DNA of 20,134 nt, taken from the NCBI GenBank assembly GCA_015680685.1, contig MNCI01029653.1, positions 1,565 through 21,698 of the forward strand, given 5' to 3'. The position numbers and the translations under genes are program-made. Numbering within the stretch: position 1 is the stretch's first letter; each line of letters begins with the position of its first letter. The stretch is from Gnetum montanum (lineage: Eukaryota; Streptophyta; Gnetopsida; Gnetales; Gnetaceae). Below the pieces are notes generated by a model. That model saw only the letters and a program-made list of their open reading frames with translations, was not told where the DNA came from and ran no database searches. Shown here one piece after another: positions 17,851 to 20,134 of this stretch.

Positions 17851-18960
17851 ATACTTTAGATTATAAAATGCTTATTCACATTCCTTAGTCCATTTAAATG
17901 TTGCAGCCTTCTTCGTAAGCTCAAACAGTGGCTTGACAGTTTTGGAAAAGTTTTCAATAAAATGCATGTAGTAACTAGTATGACCAAGGAATGACCTAAC
18001 AACTTTAAATATTTGAGGTTATCTAGCATTTTCTTAGATAACCCTTATATTTTCAATATATATATTAATTTTATTCCTTGAAATTATATGCCCCAAGATA
18101 ATGCCCTCTTAGATCATCAAATAGCCCTTTTGCAAGTTCAGTTGCAAGTTTATCTCCATACATTGCTTTAGTACCTATTTAAGATGGTCCAATGCTTGTT
18201 CAAAATCAACACCATAGGAGGAAAATTCATCCATGAAGACTTCCATATCATTGCCAATATAGAAGATACTTAGGACTAGGCACTAGAAGGTTGTAGAAGC
18301 ATTTCATAGGCTAAAAGGCATTTTCTAGTATGTAAAAGTCCTCTAAAGACTTGTGAAAGTTGTGCTGGTGTGGTATTTCTGAGCGATTTGTATCTGATTG
18401 TACCCACTATATTCATCTAGAAAACTATAATAGTTGTACCCTATAATGGTAGTAGAAAATGGTCCTTGAATGTGGCCATGTTCAGTAGCCTAATGTCTAT
18501 ATAGACTCTTCACTATTCATCTTTCCTTGATGCAATAATAAGTGGGCTTATCCACTCACTATCTACTACCTAATAGATGAATCCTACCTTGAGAAGTTTT
18601 TAAATTTTATTTTTAATAACTTATTTTAACTTTGAGTTCAATCTCCTTTGCAATTTCCTCTTGGGTTTATCTATTCCTATTAATTCATTATATGACCAAA
18701 CAAATGTGGTTGGTCACTTATTAACTACCTTGAGCTATTTTTCATTTTTTTTTCTTTAGTGAGCTAAGCATTGATGATTACTGGATTTCCATTATTTAGG
18801 AATCCACATTCTAGAGATGCTGGTAAGGATTTCAGTTCCAAGGGTTCATGTTTAGAGGTATTAGGGATTTTCAACTCTTTTAATCCATTTCTACTCCTTT
18901 TTTATATTCTGCTTCAAAGAGTTGGCTCCATATATACTCCATCTCATCCATCTTGTTTAT
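17851..18960 (-). pseudogene. pol2 reverse transcriptase (inactivated)
   Basis: Colinear with the RT of element A. Minus strand: RVYIDIRLLNMATFKDHFLL (first Asp kept, two stops just before), then a shortened region relative to A, and the catalytic box as FMDE at 18226-18237. The second Asp of the usual FMDD/YxDD has become Glu. FEQALDHLK and a stop follow, in the same place as in A. Several stops and a small deletion after DHFLLPL break the frame. Confidence 0.84.
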
Positions 18961-19626
18961 ATAGGCACTTATGAGGATTTCTACTAGTTCTATGCACATT
19001 GTGGAACTAGAGCTATGATCTATTATCAGCCACTAGGTACCTTCTTATTTTGTGGCTACTACATATAGGCACCTTTGGATGCTTGTGGTTTTGGCACACT
19101 TCTTGCATGCTGTAATAGACGTTCTCTCAACTATCCATATTTTTTGCATGCAATGACATCCTATGTCATTGCACATGATGTATGGGACACTCTCCTTCTT
19201 AATCTTACTAAATTAATTTTCTTTAGAAATTTCCAAGGAGAGGTTTGTGATCCCTAACTTAGCATCAATTGTACTTAGCCAAGGCCTTTCCATAATGATT
19301 AGGAAGTCTCCTTTGCATTTGTCGACATAGATAATGAGGAAGTCCACTAAATATGACCATCTCCAAATAATGGTCAAAATGTCCTCTACAAATCCAAATG
19401 AAATAATAATTGATTCATCTACAAGATCTAACCTAATATGACATTTCTTAAGTGGAAGTAGGTTTCATGTTTTGTATATTTCTTGAGAAATTTAGTTTAC
19501 ACTAGAATCTGAGTCTAATAGAGCTTTTCATAGATCATTCCCTATAATATGTAAATAAAGTAGACTTCTAGGATCAACAATCTTCCAAGGAAGGTATCCT
19601 GCATGTATCTAGTTTATGAATATGTG
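18961..19626 (-). pseudogene. pol2 protease region (inactivated), cut by LTR C
   Basis: Minus strand: VDPRSLLYLHIIGND, then KALLDSDSSVN. The DLG of element A is DSD here, followed by a stop in place of the next residue. Then ISQEIYK, VEDILTIIWRWSY and IIMERPWLSTIDAKLG, the equivalent of IIMGRAWLST in A with Gly to Glu. The homology to element A (about 8880-8900) ends where LTR C begins at 19627. The remaining gag would lie beyond the window. Confidence 0.8.
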
Positions 19627-19654
19627 TGATGAGACGTGACATGCATAGTGCCGC

Positions 19655-19726
19655 AATATCGCATGCCACGATATTGCATCCCATGCGATATCGCATCTTT
19701 CCCTGCGATATCGCGTACGTGATATC
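19655..19726. repeat. GATATC palindrome array in U3 of LTR C
   Basis: AATATC 19655, GATATT 19670, then GATATC at 19687, 19707 and 19721. Two are embedded in the 10-bp palindrome GCGATATCGC and one in GTGATATCAC. CpG-containing flanks are best kept in this copy, suggesting it is the least decayed. Confidence 0.92.
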
Positions 19727-19744
19727 ACGGTCCGCCGCCATATC

Positions 19745-19752
19745 TATAAATA
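19745..19752 (+). promoter_or_regulatory. LTR C TATA box
   Basis: TATAAATA, 19 bp after the last palindrome. Confidence 0.82.
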
Positions 19753-19919
19753 AGATGCGGCACTCCCTTCATTTCCCAATCCTGGCTAGAAGTAGCGAAG
19801 CTCTGGCAAATTGATCACTCCAGAGTTAGAATTTTTCCCATGTGCCCGCAGTAGGAGTCCTAGAGTGAACGGCTCTTTATTCGAGCAATTTTGTAACCTG
19901 AACACAAGTTGTGTACAGC

Positions 19920-19925
19920 AATAAA
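19920..19925 (+). terminator. LTR C polyadenylation signal
   Basis: AATAAAGATGA, 175 nt after the TATA box. Confidence 0.65.
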
Positions 19926-19995
19926 GATGAACTTGATTGGATAAACCTTGTAGTACATGCTTTTATTTCATTGTTATTTATTGCTTTCCTAGTGC

Positions 19996-20095
19996 GCACG
20001 AGTACGACTTGATTACGAGCATCTACAAATGTGTACGGCTAATCAAGGAATCGGCTGCTCGTCGCAACGCGTGAGTACAACTTAACTACGAGCAT
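19996..20095 (+). repeat. 27-bp direct repeat in LTR C, 73 bp apart
   Basis: GCACGAGTACGACTTGATTA at 19996 and GCGTGAGTACAACTTAACTA at 20069 each continue into CGAGCAT, 22 of 27 identical over the full unit. All five differences are transitions. Confidence 0.75.
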
Positions 20096-20134
20096 TGTGA
20101 CTGCTTGGTAACCCAGTAGCGTATTCCAGGATTC

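Larger units (their letters stand above)
19627..20134 (+). mobile_element. LTR C, left 508 bp, runs off the window
   Basis: Starts TGATGAGACGTGACATG, matching the outer ends of LTRs A and B, and continues with the family blocks: palindrome array, TATA box, GTGCCCGCAGTAGGAGTC, CTTTATTCGAGCA and AATAAAGATGA. It is in opposite orientation to pol2. The five bases before it are ATGTG; the right-hand copy would lie outside. By comparison with B and S about 380 bp are missing. Whether it is a solo LTR or the 5' LTR of a plus-strand element cannot be told. Confidence 0.87.

Overview
The window is plant nuclear DNA made almost entirely of decayed LTR retrotransposons of the Ty3/gypsy type. The evidence is gypsy gag, protease, reverse transcriptase (RT), RNase H and integrase motifs, primer-binding sites (PBS) that look like the complement of plant tRNA-Asp, LTR promoters with TATA boxes, and reading frames broken by scattered stops. 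I see no intact host gene, tRNA, rRNA or CRISPR array. The species cannot be named from this. Two N bases (2330 and 11876) show it is draft sequence.

Left part (1-2637, plus strand): the last 41 codons of an integrase (Tat-like tail, no chromodomain) are followed by about 400 bp of a decaying 38-bp tandem repeat. A long non-coding stretch then leads into an LTR (called D) whose promoter lies downstream of an array of GTATAC palindromes.

2638-3660 (minus strand): a broken reading frame of unknown family (about 200 codons) with its own TATA box and a leader of about 370 bp. Its 3' end abuts LTR D.

3652-12267 (minus strand): element A, an Athila-like gypsy copy. It has a 5' LTR (11540-12267), a tRNA-Asp-type PBS, and one continuous gag-protease-RT frame from 11373 to about 7090. 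A 17-nt net deletion follows, and RNase H and integrase continue in the next frame to about 5211. Its 3' LTR is not recognisable.

12268-14046 (minus strand): LTR B, a PBS and the first part of a gag of the same family. This gag is cut by the outer end of LTR A, so A appears to have inserted into element B.

14047-19626 (minus strand): a second, AT-richer and more decayed protease-to-integrase region ('pol2'), colinear with that of A. Its 3' flank runs into LTR B. It is interrupted by an 888-bp plus-strand solo LTR (S, 16230-17117) with a perfect 5-bp target duplication. At 19627 another plus-strand LTR (C) begins and runs off the window.

The four LTRs A, B, S and C are one family: matching termini, a TATA box, and an AATAAA signal about 170-180 bp after it. 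The most striking shared feature is a cluster of palindromic hexamers (GATATC, GTATAC or GTCGAC) directly upstream of the TATA box. It occurs in these LTRs, in the unrelated LTR D, and in reduced form at the promoter of the unidentified pseudogene.
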